Assembly (NCBI GenBank): GCA_027065695.1
Contig: JAMONP010000087.1
Location: 1-64,000 of the forward strand
Direction of reading: 5' to 3'
Source of the DNA: Desulfuromonadales bacterium
GTDB lineage: Bacteria; Desulfobacterota; Desulfuromonadia; Desulfuromonadales; BM103
Length of the DNA: 64,000 nucleotides
Shown here: positions 43,759 through 51,184 of the stretch, piece after piece
Numbering within the stretch: position 1 is the first letter of the stretch
How the letters are laid out: each line of letters begins with the position of its first letter
The notes under the pieces: model-generated
Told to the model about the DNA's origin: nothing
Database searches by the model: none
The model's input: the letters and a program-made list of their open reading frames with translations, nothing else
Program-made: the position numbers and the translations under genes

Positions 43759-44619
43759 TCAAGGTAAATCAAGGTTTTTATCAAGAATGTAACGGGCAAT
43801 GCTACGCTTGGGCGGTAATCCTGGCAGACCATCAACAGGGAACCAACGGGCATCCTCCAGCTCTGTCTTATCTACCTGAACCTCACCAGCGACATAATCC
43901 GCCACAAAACCAACCATTACCTGGCTCGGGAAAGGCCAGCATTGACTGCCTACATAACTAACATTACCGACTTTAATCCCGGTTTCTTCTGCAACCTCAC
44001 GGATGGCTGTCTCTTCCAACGATTCACCGAATTCCTGAAAACCGGCAACAAGGCTGTAACGATTGGCAGCCCAGCTCGCTTTGCGTGCCAGCAGTACTTC
44101 ACCCGGCCTGGTCACCAGAACAATGGCACAGGGGTGAATGGCAGGAAACGTATGTGGTGCGTGACAGGAGTCACAGACTCGCCCCCACTCACTGGCCAAC
44201 CAGCTTGTTGGCCGTCCACAGTAGCCGCAGAAACGACTACGCTCCTGCCAGTGCAGGATCATACGCCCCATCCCACCAAGGGAAAGCAGGTCGATCGGCA
44301 ACTGCGGTTCTGCCTCCAGCAACCCTAACATCTCGAGATTTTTCGGTAATTCTTTTGTGTCACTCAAATTGATCAGACGGCAAGGTTGCCCCTGCCAGCG
44401 GCCAAGATAGAGCGTTGGTTCACCGGGCCATTCCCCGAAGGGCAACACCATACAGCCCTGATTTTTTACCACCAGCATTCTGCTGCCACACAGCAGCACT
44501 CCATATCCTGGACCGCCCGGGTCGGCACCAGGGCCTTGCAAGACAAACTGTTCACTGAGGCAGGCCCAGTTAAAGGGCAGATGCATGGGCGAAGCGTAAT
44601 CTTTTGGCAAACAGGTCAC
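43759..44619 (-). CDS. nudC: NAD-capped RNA/NADH pyrophosphatase NudC
   Basis: 286 aa. NudC hydrolyses NADH and removes NAD caps from RNA. The N-terminal domain is followed by a zinc ribbon (CGYCGRPTSW...CDSCH) and the Nudix box GFQEFGESLEETAIREVAEE then TG. The NudC-specific SQPWPFP-type motif appears as SQCWPFPSQVM. It begins with GTG overlapping the stop of the upstream Nudix gene (GTGA), so the two are coupled. Confidence 0.92.
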   Translation of the reverse strand: MTCLPKDYASPMHLPFNWACLSEQFVLQGPGADPGGPGYGVLLCGSRMLVVKNQGCMVLPFGEWPGEPTLYLGRWQGQPCRLINLSDTKELPKNLEMLGLLEAEPQLPIDLLSLGGMGRMILHWQERSRFCGYCGRPTSWLASEWGRVCDSCHAPHTFPAIHPCAIVLVTRPGEVLLARKASWAANRYSLVAGFQEFGESLEETAIREVAEETGIKVGNVSYVGSQCWPFPSQVMVGFVADYVAGEVQVDKTELEDARWFPVDGLPGLPPKRSIARYILDKNLDLP

Positions 44620-45146
44620 TGATCTTTCTCCAGAGTTTGATAGAGCAGTAACGCCAACTGGGTCTTGCTATCGAGGATTTCACCACCCTTAACTTTTCCC
44701 AGAGCCTCAGCAAAGGTCATCGGACAGAGATCGATCACCTCGTCAGGCTCCAGGTTCTGCTCCGCAACAGTGAGGTCTCGTCCCAGGAAAAGATGGATGT
44801 ACTCATCACAGAAACCGACTGTACTCCAGAAACCTCCTAGCGGCAGTATCTGCATAGCCGAATAACCGATCTCTTCTATCAATTCGCGACCGGCACACTC
44901 CTGAGCGGACTCGCCTGGCTCCAGGCGCCCGGCCGGGATTTCATAGATCATCTCACCAATCGCCGGGCGGAATTGACGAATCAGCATGATCCGACCATCG
45001 GGCAACAGCGGCAAAACAGCAGCGCCTCCCGGATGACGGACAATTTCAAAGCTTGATTGTCGACCATTGGGCATCTGATGGTTCTCCACCCCAACATCGA
45101 TGACACGACCGGCAAACACGGTCTGACGTGAAAAAGTTTTCGGCAT
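44616..45146 (-). CDS. Nudix hydrolase, ADP-ribose pyrophosphatase-like
   Basis: 176 aa. The Nudix box is GRLEPGESAQECAGRELIEE then IGY, and upstream the IRQFRPAIGEMIYEIPAG segment is typical of ADP-ribose pyrophosphatases (NudF). It would hydrolyse ADP-ribose or related sugars to AMP. It is translationally coupled to nudC, so both may serve NAD-metabolite turnover. The ATG at 45146 is preceded by AGGAGCCTATGCC. Confidence 0.9.
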   Translation of the reverse strand: MPKTFSRQTVFAGRVIDVGVENHQMPNGRQSSFEIVRHPGGAAVLPLLPDGRIMLIRQFRPAIGEMIYEIPAGRLEPGESAQECAGRELIEEIGYSAMQILPLGGFWSTVGFCDEYIHLFLGRDLTVAEQNLEPDEVIDLCPMTFAEALGKVKGGEILDSKTQLALLLYQTLEKDQ

Positions 45147-45517
45147 AGGCTCCTCTACAAAACCTGAAAACTCGTTGAACGATTAAGACAATTCATGAGA
45201 TATAAAAATCATAATGCACTGCATGTTTTCACTATACAGACCAATTACTGCAAATACACCATGTCTTTTCAGCAACTTACAAAACAGCGCCATTCACGAC
45301 AACCAGCTTTCGCAACACATTACGTATATTATTTTATACATTTACATCTATTTAAACGGATGGAACACCTTACTACATCTACGAAAAAACCTTAAGAAAC
45401 AGTATGTTAAGAGACTAAACAAAAACATCTCAAGGATGGCACGGCCGATGCAGTATTTCCTGGGCAAGAACTTAACACGGATGGCAGGAAAGCAAGAACC
45501 ATAAAAAGGAGGAAGTC
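45147..45517. other. 371 bp AT-rich gap, no gene recognised
   Basis: This gap is visibly more AT-rich than its neighbours and should hold the divergent promoters of the Nudix operon and of the small membrane protein. ORFs listed here lack SD and family resemblance. I looked for a c-di-GMP (GEMM) riboswitch and did not find its conserved core. Confidence 0.5.
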
Positions 45518-45742
45518 ATGAAAGCAATGAAACTGATCGTACCGATGGTGATGAGCACAACTTCAGCAGCTTATGCAGCTACCAGCACGCAGAGTGAAGA
45601 TGCCGGTATCTTGACCTATTTATTTATTGGATTCTTTGCCTTGATCATTGTGTTCCAACTGGTACCTGCGATGATTCTCTTTGTTGGCATGGTCAAAGGA
45701 CTGTTTGCCTCTACAGAGAAAACTGCGACAAAGAACAACTAA
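45518..45742 (+). CDS. Small exported single-span membrane protein
   Basis: 74 aa. An N-terminal signal-like segment ends near SAAYA, then one hydrophobic helix (ILTYLFIGFFALIIVFQLVP) and a short second hydrophobic stretch are followed by a charged tail. AAAAGGAGGAAGTC precedes the ATG. I know of similar short membrane proteins in Geobacter-type genomes but no function. The receiver-like gene follows by 71 bp. Confidence 0.7.
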   Translation: MKAMKLIVPMVMSTTSAAYAATSTQSEDAGILTYLFIGFFALIIVFQLVPAMILFVGMVKGLFASTEKTATKNN

Positions 45743-45813
45743 CAGCTTGTCCCCCCACCGATAGGAACCTTACTTTGGGCGGGGACGGCGTGGCTTTGGG
45801 CAGGAGAATAATA

Positions 45814-46227
45814 ATGATTATACACATGCCAGAATTACTCATCGCAGACGAAGACAAAATGAGCGGGAAACGCATGGCAGATCTGTTCACCGAGGCAGGC
45901 TACCAGGTTACAGTGACCAATTCAGCCGCAGGAGCTCTTTCAGGGAGCCTTAAAAAGACAGCTCAGGTTATCCTGCTCAGTACCCGGTTTGATGAATTGC
46001 TGGCGACAGAATTGATCCCTCTTCTGAAGCAGTGTAACCGCGATCTGAACATCATCCTGATTGCCAATGAAGCACCCTTGGCATTAATTCGCAAGGCACG
46101 CAGCGAGGGTATTTTTTATCATGCTCTCAAGCCAAGCCAGCCGAGCGATGAAGACGAATTGAGACAAGCGGTCAAATGCGCGTTTGAAAAGATGACTCAT
46201 AATCCCGCAGTCGAGTCACTACAATAG
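45814..46227 (+). CDS. Response-regulator receiver-like protein lacking the phosphorylation Asp
   Basis: 137 aa from the ATG at 45814 with AGGAGAATAATA upstream. The protein is a single receiver-type domain: ELLIADEDKMSGKRMADLF carries the acidic pocket (DED), and FYHALKPSQPSDEDEL carries the conserved Lys. At the place of the phospho-Asp the sequence reads AQVILLSTRFDELL, with Ser/Thr in place of Asp. It may therefore work without phosphorylation, as a docking or partner-binding module. No output domain is present. Confidence 0.75.
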   Translation: MIIHMPELLIADEDKMSGKRMADLFTEAGYQVTVTNSAAGALSGSLKKTAQVILLSTRFDELLATELIPLLKQCNRDLNIILIANEAPLALIRKARSEGIFYHALKPSQPSDEDELRQAVKCAFEKMTHNPAVESLQ

Positions 46228-46256
46228 AGAGCTAAACCATTAAAACCGGAATCAAC

Positions 46257-47510
46257 TTAAGATGATTTGTCATCACGCCAGCGACGTAGCAAATCACCGG
46301 AGCGTGTTCCTGCTGGCAGAGCCATGCGCACAACAGCATTCGGTTGAACCGTAGAGATGATCTCTCCCTGTTGATTGACTGCCTCGTGAAATATAAATTC
46401 AGCACGGCGCATTTCAGGGCCAATAATCTCCAGGCATTCTCCACCCTGAAAGCGATTCCTCCCTTCCACCAGCCAGTCACCCTCAGGAGCTTCCTCCCTG
46501 GCAACACCTACAAAATCGCAGTCTCGAAGATAATCACTGTTGTCAGCGGTGACAAAAGCCTGTTCCTGGATATGGTCCTGCTCATTTCGGGTCTGGTCCT
46601 GCTCAAAGAGAAACCCGGTCCCGTAAGGACGATGGCTGACCGCTTCGAGTTCTCTCTGCCATTGTGGATCAACCTGATAATTGTCAGGATCATCGCGCCA
46701 GGCATCAAGCGCTGCCCGATAGACTCTGGTCACTGCGGCAACGTAGTAGAGACTCTTCATACGCCCCTCAATCTTCAAACTCGCAACTCCGGCGTTGATC
46801 AAATCCGGCAGGTGATTGACCAGACAGAGGTCACGACTATTAAAAATATAGGTACCTCGTTCATCCTCTTCAATCGGAAAGAACTCGCCCGGACGCTGTT
46901 CTTCCTGTAACGAATACTTCCAACGACAGGGGTGGCTACAGGTACCACGGTTGGCACTGCGGCCGGAAAGTCCCGCTGACAGCAGACATCGCCCTGAGTA
47001 GGCCATGCACATGGCACCATGAACGAAGACCTCCAGTTCAAGCTCTGCAAACGCACAGATTGCCGTAATCTCCCGCAGGTTCAATTCCCTCGCCAGGTTC
47101 AGCCGTTTGACTCCCTGAGACTGCCAAAAATGCGCAGCCATAGCGTTTGTGGTGTTAGCCTGAGTGGAAAGATGCACCTCCCGGCCCGAATCCACCTGAC
47201 GCACAAGATGAAACATACCGGGGTCTGCCAGGATATAAGCATCCACCGGAACCTGCAGCAACGACTCCAGGAGTTTCTGAGCGGCTGCTTCCTCCCCAGG
47301 GCGCAGAAATGCATTCAAGGTCAGGTAAAGGCGTTTTCCCAGAGAATGCGCCATTTCACAAGCATGAGGCAGCTCTTGCAGGGTCAAGTTGCCAGCCTGC
47401 GCGCGCAAGCTGAACTGTTCGACACCACAATAGACAGCATCAGCCCCATAACGCAGGGCGGTCTCTAATTTTTTCAGGTTTCCGGCCGGGGCCAGGAGTT
47501 CAGGAACCAT
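46257..47510 (-). CDS. U32 family peptidase-like protein (TrhP/YegQ-like)
   Basis: 417 aa from the ATG at 47510, which has GGAGG upstream. The U32 signature is SLKIEGRMKSLYYVA; the N-terminus ELLAPAGNLKKLETALRYGA is typical. FeS-type cysteines lie in CLLSAGLSGRSANRGTCSHP with C in HPCRW. Although once named collagenases, E. coli members (TrhP, RlhA) make hydroxylated nucleotides in tRNA or 23S rRNA with prephenate. Which RNA is used here cannot be told. Confidence 0.87.
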   Translation of the reverse strand: MVPELLAPAGNLKKLETALRYGADAVYCGVEQFSLRAQAGNLTLQELPHACEMAHSLGKRLYLTLNAFLRPGEEAAAQKLLESLLQVPVDAYILADPGMFHLVRQVDSGREVHLSTQANTTNAMAAHFWQSQGVKRLNLARELNLREITAICAFAELELEVFVHGAMCMAYSGRCLLSAGLSGRSANRGTCSHPCRWKYSLQEEQRPGEFFPIEEDERGTYIFNSRDLCLVNHLPDLINAGVASLKIEGRMKSLYYVAAVTRVYRAALDAWRDDPDNYQVDPQWQRELEAVSHRPYGTGFLFEQDQTRNEQDHIQEQAFVTADNSDYLRDCDFVGVAREEAPEGDWLVEGRNRFQGGECLEIIGPEMRRAEFIFHEAVNQQGEIISTVQPNAVVRMALPAGTRSGDLLRRWRDDKSS

Positions 47511-47604
47511 TAAGTGAACCTCCAATATATATTTCGTCGTTCACTCTATCACATCAAGGCATATTTCATGCAGAGCAAGATTGGTGTATTGACTGCCATG
47601 ATGC

Positions 47605-47631
47605 TTGACAAGGCATGAAAAAGCCTATAAT
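47605..47631 (+). promoter_or_regulatory. Strong sigma70-type promoter for cpoB
   Basis: A perfect TTGACA, 15 bp, perfect TATAAT, 41 bp upstream of the cpoB ATG. The boxes are ideal; the spacer is two bases shorter than optimal, which should lower activity. Confidence 0.65.
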
Positions 47632-47671
47632 TTTTAGGGAATTTCAACCTCAATAGCGACCAATAAATAAT

Positions 47672-48358
47672 ATGACAATACTTAATCTTTATAGAATTTT
47701 GACCATTGTAACAGTACTCGGCTTGTCAACCGCCTGTGCACCACTACCGACAACGCCGACATCCAGCAACCTGACGGTTGAAATGCGCCAACTGCAATCA
47801 TCGGTTAACAATCAGCAGAAAACTGTACAGCAGCTGGCCAGCCAGGTCGCAGAATTAGAAAGTCAACTGCAACAACAGGCTCAGGAAATTGCGCAGCTCA
47901 GTAAAACACGGCAAAAAACGCAAACTGGCTATCAACCAACTGGCGGACCTCAAGGCTCTGGGGTTGGTGCAATTCCGGTTCAAGGAGAAGGTTCACCAAC
48001 AGAAGTTTACCTGCAAGCATTCGGCGACTACGCATCAGGTCGCTATAAAACTGCGACTCACGGCTTCGAGACCTTTCTGCAGCGCTTTCCCAATAACAGC
48101 TACGCAAGTAACGCACAATTCTGGCTGAGTGACTGTTACTTCAACCAGCAACAGTATGCTTTGGCTATTCAGGAGTTTGAGCGCGTCCTCAATGACTACC
48201 AGAATGCGCCCAAAAGCCCTGACGCACTGTTAAAGATAGCCATTGCTCAGTTACAGTTGGGGGCAACAGACGAAGCCCGCCAGGCAGTTAACACTCTCAG
48301 CCAGCGTTATCCGAAAAGCACAGCAACTCAAAAAGCCCAAGAACTGGCGATACCCTAA
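47672..48358 (+). CDS. cpoB: CpoB/YbgF-like TPR lipoprotein
   Basis: 228 aa. A signal peptide ends in a lipobox (LSTACAPL). Next comes a coiled coil (about 35-75, QQLASQVAELESQLQQQAQE), a linker, and C-terminal TPR repeats (EVYLQAFGDYASGRYKTATH to the end). CpoB links peptidoglycan synthesis with outer-membrane constriction via Tol-Pal at division; no tol genes are nearby. The ATG has no strong SD. It is 23 bp upstream of the LysM gene and likely co-transcribed. Confidence 0.85.
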   Translation: MTILNLYRILTIVTVLGLSTACAPLPTTPTSSNLTVEMRQLQSSVNNQQKTVQQLASQVAELESQLQQQAQEIAQLSKTRQKTQTGYQPTGGPQGSGVGAIPVQGEGSPTEVYLQAFGDYASGRYKTATHGFETFLQRFPNNSYASNAQFWLSDCYFNQQQYALAIQEFERVLNDYQNAPKSPDALLKIAIAQLQLGATDEARQAVNTLSQRYPKSTATQKAQELAIP

Positions 48359-48381
48359 CCTGCTGCCACCAAGGGGGAGAC

Positions 48382-49398
48382 ATGAATCTCAAACGTACTA
48401 TCCTGACAGTTTGCCTATTGCTCATGATCTGGCCAAGCATCGCTATCGCCAAGGAAGAGCCGATCATTTACACGGTCAAACAGGGCGACACCTTGTGGGA
48501 CATCTCCCAACGCTTCATCAAAGATCCTTACTATTGGCCCAACCTCTGGTCCAACAATCCTGCCATTGGCAATCCCCACCTGATTTACCCAGGCCAGAAG
48601 CTGCGCATTTATGATGGCCGTATTGAAATTATTCCGGTTAATGAAGATTCCAGTAGCGTCGGTGCTGCAGTCATGACTCCGAAGGCGCTGCTACTGATAC
48701 CCACCTATGGGGGCGCTCAGAGCTTTATCAGCGCTTCTGAGGTGGAGACATTGGGGACTCTGGTTGATACCGTGGATAACCGTGTCATGATGACAACTGG
48801 CGACACCGTCTTCCTCGAAATGGACGACCTTGCGGCCATAAACCCCGGCGATGTATTCGAACTCATAACGATGGGGCCGGAAGTCATTCACCCGGCAGCT
48901 AAAAAAACCTTCGGTTATCAGCTTGCTGATCCAATCGGCTTCCAGACAATTCAGCTTGGCACTGTCGAAATCACGAAAATAACCGAAACGGTCGCTGTGG
49001 CAACGATCACGAATGCCCTGCGCGAAATTAAACGTGGCTCCAAGCTCCGCCCTTACAAACCAATTCCCAGCCAGATTCCCCGTATTCTTGCCGGTGAAGT
49101 TCTTGAAGGCTACATCCTTGCCGATGACATTGGCAAACTGGCCGTGGGTCAATGGGAGGTTATTCTCATTGACATAGGTGAGGAAACTGGTCTGATTGTA
49201 GGCCACGAACTGGAACTATATCGCAAACGCGAAGTAACTATCGAAGCAGACAAAAACAAGGTTCTGGTTCTGCCTGACATTGACTTGGGAGACGCCATTG
49301 TTCTAGAAGTCCGACAGGGCTTTGCCGAAGCTTTGATCACCCGTACCACCAACATGGCACTACACCGGGGTGATCGGGTCAAAACCAAAACCAAGTAG
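48382..49398 (+). CDS. LysM-domain exported protein
   Basis: 338 aa. A signal peptide (LLLMIWPSIAIA) is followed by one LysM domain (about 33-80, IYTVKQGDTLWDISQRFIKD, then WPNLWSNNP, IYPGQKLRIY). LysM binds peptidoglycan glycans. The long C-terminal part is beta-rich without a recognised enzyme motif. The gene sits directly upstream of dprA in an arrangement I associate with Geobacter-like genomes. AAGGGGGAGAC precedes the ATG, and a clear terminator follows at 49446. Confidence 0.87.
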   Translation: MNLKRTILTVCLLLMIWPSIAIAKEEPIIYTVKQGDTLWDISQRFIKDPYYWPNLWSNNPAIGNPHLIYPGQKLRIYDGRIEIIPVNEDSSSVGAAVMTPKALLLIPTYGGAQSFISASEVETLGTLVDTVDNRVMMTTGDTVFLEMDDLAAINPGDVFELITMGPEVIHPAAKKTFGYQLADPIGFQTIQLGTVEITKITETVAVATITNALREIKRGSKLRPYKPIPSQIPRILAGEVLEGYILADDIGKLAVGQWEVILIDIGEETGLIVGHELELYRKREVTIEADKNKVLVLPDIDLGDAIVLEVRQGFAEALITRTTNMALHRGDRVKTKTK

Positions 49399-49445
49399 GA
49401 TGAACAAGGAGCCTACCCGGTAGATAAGCAAAAGCAGAAGATTTC

Positions 49446-49482
49446 AGGACGGGCTGGATTGCCAGCCTGTCCTAGTTTTTTT
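49446..49482 (+). terminator. Rho-independent terminator after the LysM gene
   Basis: AGGACGGGCTGG-ATTG-CCAGCCTGTCCT forms a 12 bp stem with one mismatch and is followed by AGTTTTTTT. It ends the cpoB-LysM transcript before dprA. Confidence 0.9.
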
Positions 49483-49512
49483 ATTTTAATGCAATAGATA
49501 TGGAGGGACCCA

Positions 49513-50607
49513 ATGGATCACCTGCTGCCCTGGCTGCGTCTGCAGTTCACTCCTGGTTTAGGTCGTGTCGGCCTGATGCGCCTGATCGATCATTTCGAAA
49601 CCCCTGAGAATGCCATTAATGCCGCCAGCAGAGGCTGGCCGAAGCTGCCGGGCCTGCGCAAGGGGCTGGCAAATACGGTTCCACTAGCTGGCGACGCCAA
49701 GATACAAAAGGCCTGTCAGGGCCTGACTAAAATGGACGGTTGGTTCCGCACTATCTGGGAGGATGATTACCCGCAGGTACTAAAAGATATACCCGACCCT
49801 CCAGTCCTGCTGTACGGTTGCGGCAGTCTGCCGGAGGAGCCAACCCTGGCCATTGTCGGCACCCGTCAACCGAGTGACTTTGGCAGAGTATTCACTGAGC
49901 AACTAGCAGAAGAACTGGCCTCTGCAGGCATAGCTATTATAAGTGGCATGGCGCGCGGTATTGATTCTGCAGCACACCGTGGCGCTCTCAACGCTGCAGG
50001 CAAAACCCTGGCGGTTCTCGGCTGCGGTATTGACCGAGTCTACCCGCCGGAGAATATCAAGCTCTATCATCAGATCATCGAACAAGGCACTCTTATCTCC
50101 GAATACCCGCCCGGCAGCGAACCACTGCCGGGGCATTTCCCGGGCCGCAATCGGATCATCAGCGGCCTCAGTAAAGGCACGCTGGTTATCGAAGCGTGCC
50201 GCAAAAGTGGCTCATTGATCACAACTGAATTTGCCCTTGAACAGGGAAGAGAGGTGATGGCTGTTCCGGGTGGTGTTGATCGTAAGACCAGTTATGGGCC
50301 GAATCTACTGATCAAACAGGGGGCACATCCGGTCACGGAAGCGGTTGAGATCCTTGAAATTCTCGGCATTAATGGGCATAATATGAGAGCACAACCGCTC
50401 ACAGAACCTGCCGACTTTCAACTCCCGGCCCCAGCCGGTTCTGTGCTGTCCGAGCTCAGTTTAACCCCCCTGCACAGCGATGAGCTCGCCAAGGAAAGTG
50501 GGTTGACACCTATGGAGCTTTCCGTTATTTTACTGCAACTAGAGCTTCAGGGGTATGCGGAAAAGCTATCTGGTGGGCGTTATATTCGTGGCCGCCGAGC
50601 GCTTTAA
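49513..50607 (+). CDS. dprA: DNA-processing protein DprA
   Basis: 364 aa. DprA loads RecA on incoming single-stranded DNA during transformation and is also kept in non-transformable bacteria. The Rossmann-like core is visible as AIVGTRQPSDFGRVFT, ISGMARGIDSAAHRGAL and the loop PGRNRIISGLSKGTLVIEA. An N-terminal helix-hairpin region and a C-terminal winged-helix-like tail (SVLSELSLTPLHSDELAKES) are present. GGAGGGACCC precedes the ATG. It is followed by smg after 35 bp. Confidence 0.95.
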   Translation: MDHLLPWLRLQFTPGLGRVGLMRLIDHFETPENAINAASRGWPKLPGLRKGLANTVPLAGDAKIQKACQGLTKMDGWFRTIWEDDYPQVLKDIPDPPVLLYGCGSLPEEPTLAIVGTRQPSDFGRVFTEQLAEELASAGIAIISGMARGIDSAAHRGALNAAGKTLAVLGCGIDRVYPPENIKLYHQIIEQGTLISEYPPGSEPLPGHFPGRNRIISGLSKGTLVIEACRKSGSLITTEFALEQGREVMAVPGGVDRKTSYGPNLLIKQGAHPVTEAVEILEILGINGHNMRAQPLTEPADFQLPAPAGSVLSELSLTPLHSDELAKESGLTPMELSVILLQLELQGYAEKLSGGRYIRGRRAL

Positions 50608-50642
50608 AACACCGAAACATAACGAAAAACAATGGAGACCGC

Positions 50643-51116
50643 TTGAGAGAACGGGTCTTGGCGATTGTTAGTTTCATCGCCCAATATTTTCTCGATGATC
50701 GCGACCTGATAGTGGAAAGTGATCTTGTCGAAGAGTTGCTGGCTGTTGGCTTCGAGGCTGAAGAGATCGACGCAGCATTCTGCTGGATGGAAAGTCAGAC
50801 GCTCTTCGCCCCGGGCAGCAATGAGGTATCATTGAATGCACCGGCGCTGAGCCACAGAGTCTTTTCTACGGAAGAAAACCGAGTGCTTTCCTCAGAGGCA
50901 CGCGGTTTTTTGATCCGACTGCGAACCATGGGTATGCTGGATGATGAAATCCAGGAAGAAGTCATTGAAAAAGCCCTGATGATTGCAGATGACGAGGTCA
51001 CCCTGAAAGAGATTAAAACCATAACGGTGTTGGCTATATTCGCTAACTCCCAGAATGAGTGGCGTCGCGAGTTCGACTGCTTACTTGAAGATGACTGGCC
51101 AAGACTGTTAAATTGA
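50643..51116 (+). CDS. smg: Smg (DUF494) family protein
   Basis: 157 aa. It starts with TTG, supported by GGAGACCGC directly upstream and by the conserved start MRERVLAIVSFIAQYFLDD. Smg proteins are found next to dprA and topA in many proteobacteria but have no established function. The sequence is acidic and helical throughout. A terminator follows at 51125. Confidence 0.87.
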   Translation: MRERVLAIVSFIAQYFLDDRDLIVESDLVEELLAVGFEAEEIDAAFCWMESQTLFAPGSNEVSLNAPALSHRVFSTEENRVLSSEARGFLIRLRTMGMLDDEIQEEVIEKALMIADDEVTLKEIKTITVLAIFANSQNEWRREFDCLLEDDWPRLLN

Positions 51117-51124
51117 TGAGCTAC

Positions 51125-51157
51125 AGGCTGCGGGACATCCTGCAGCCTTTTCTTTTT
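51125..51157 (+). terminator. Rho-independent terminator after smg
   Basis: AGGCTGCGGGACATCCTGCAGCCT is an inverted repeat followed by TTTCTTTTT, placed 9 bp past the smg stop. It would end the dprA-smg transcript before topA. Confidence 0.8.
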
Positions 51158-51184
51158 CCCCAACAAACGACTTGAACAAATATT

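Noticed and set aside
45214-45504. ORF of 96 codons in the AT-rich gap
   Set aside because: Its composition follows local AT bias, there is no SD, and the protein resembles nothing.
45147-45517. GEMM (c-di-GMP) riboswitch upstream of the small membrane protein
   Set aside because: A GGGCAAGAAC stretch is suggestive, but the conserved GGGACGCAAAGCC core and tetraloop receptor are absent.
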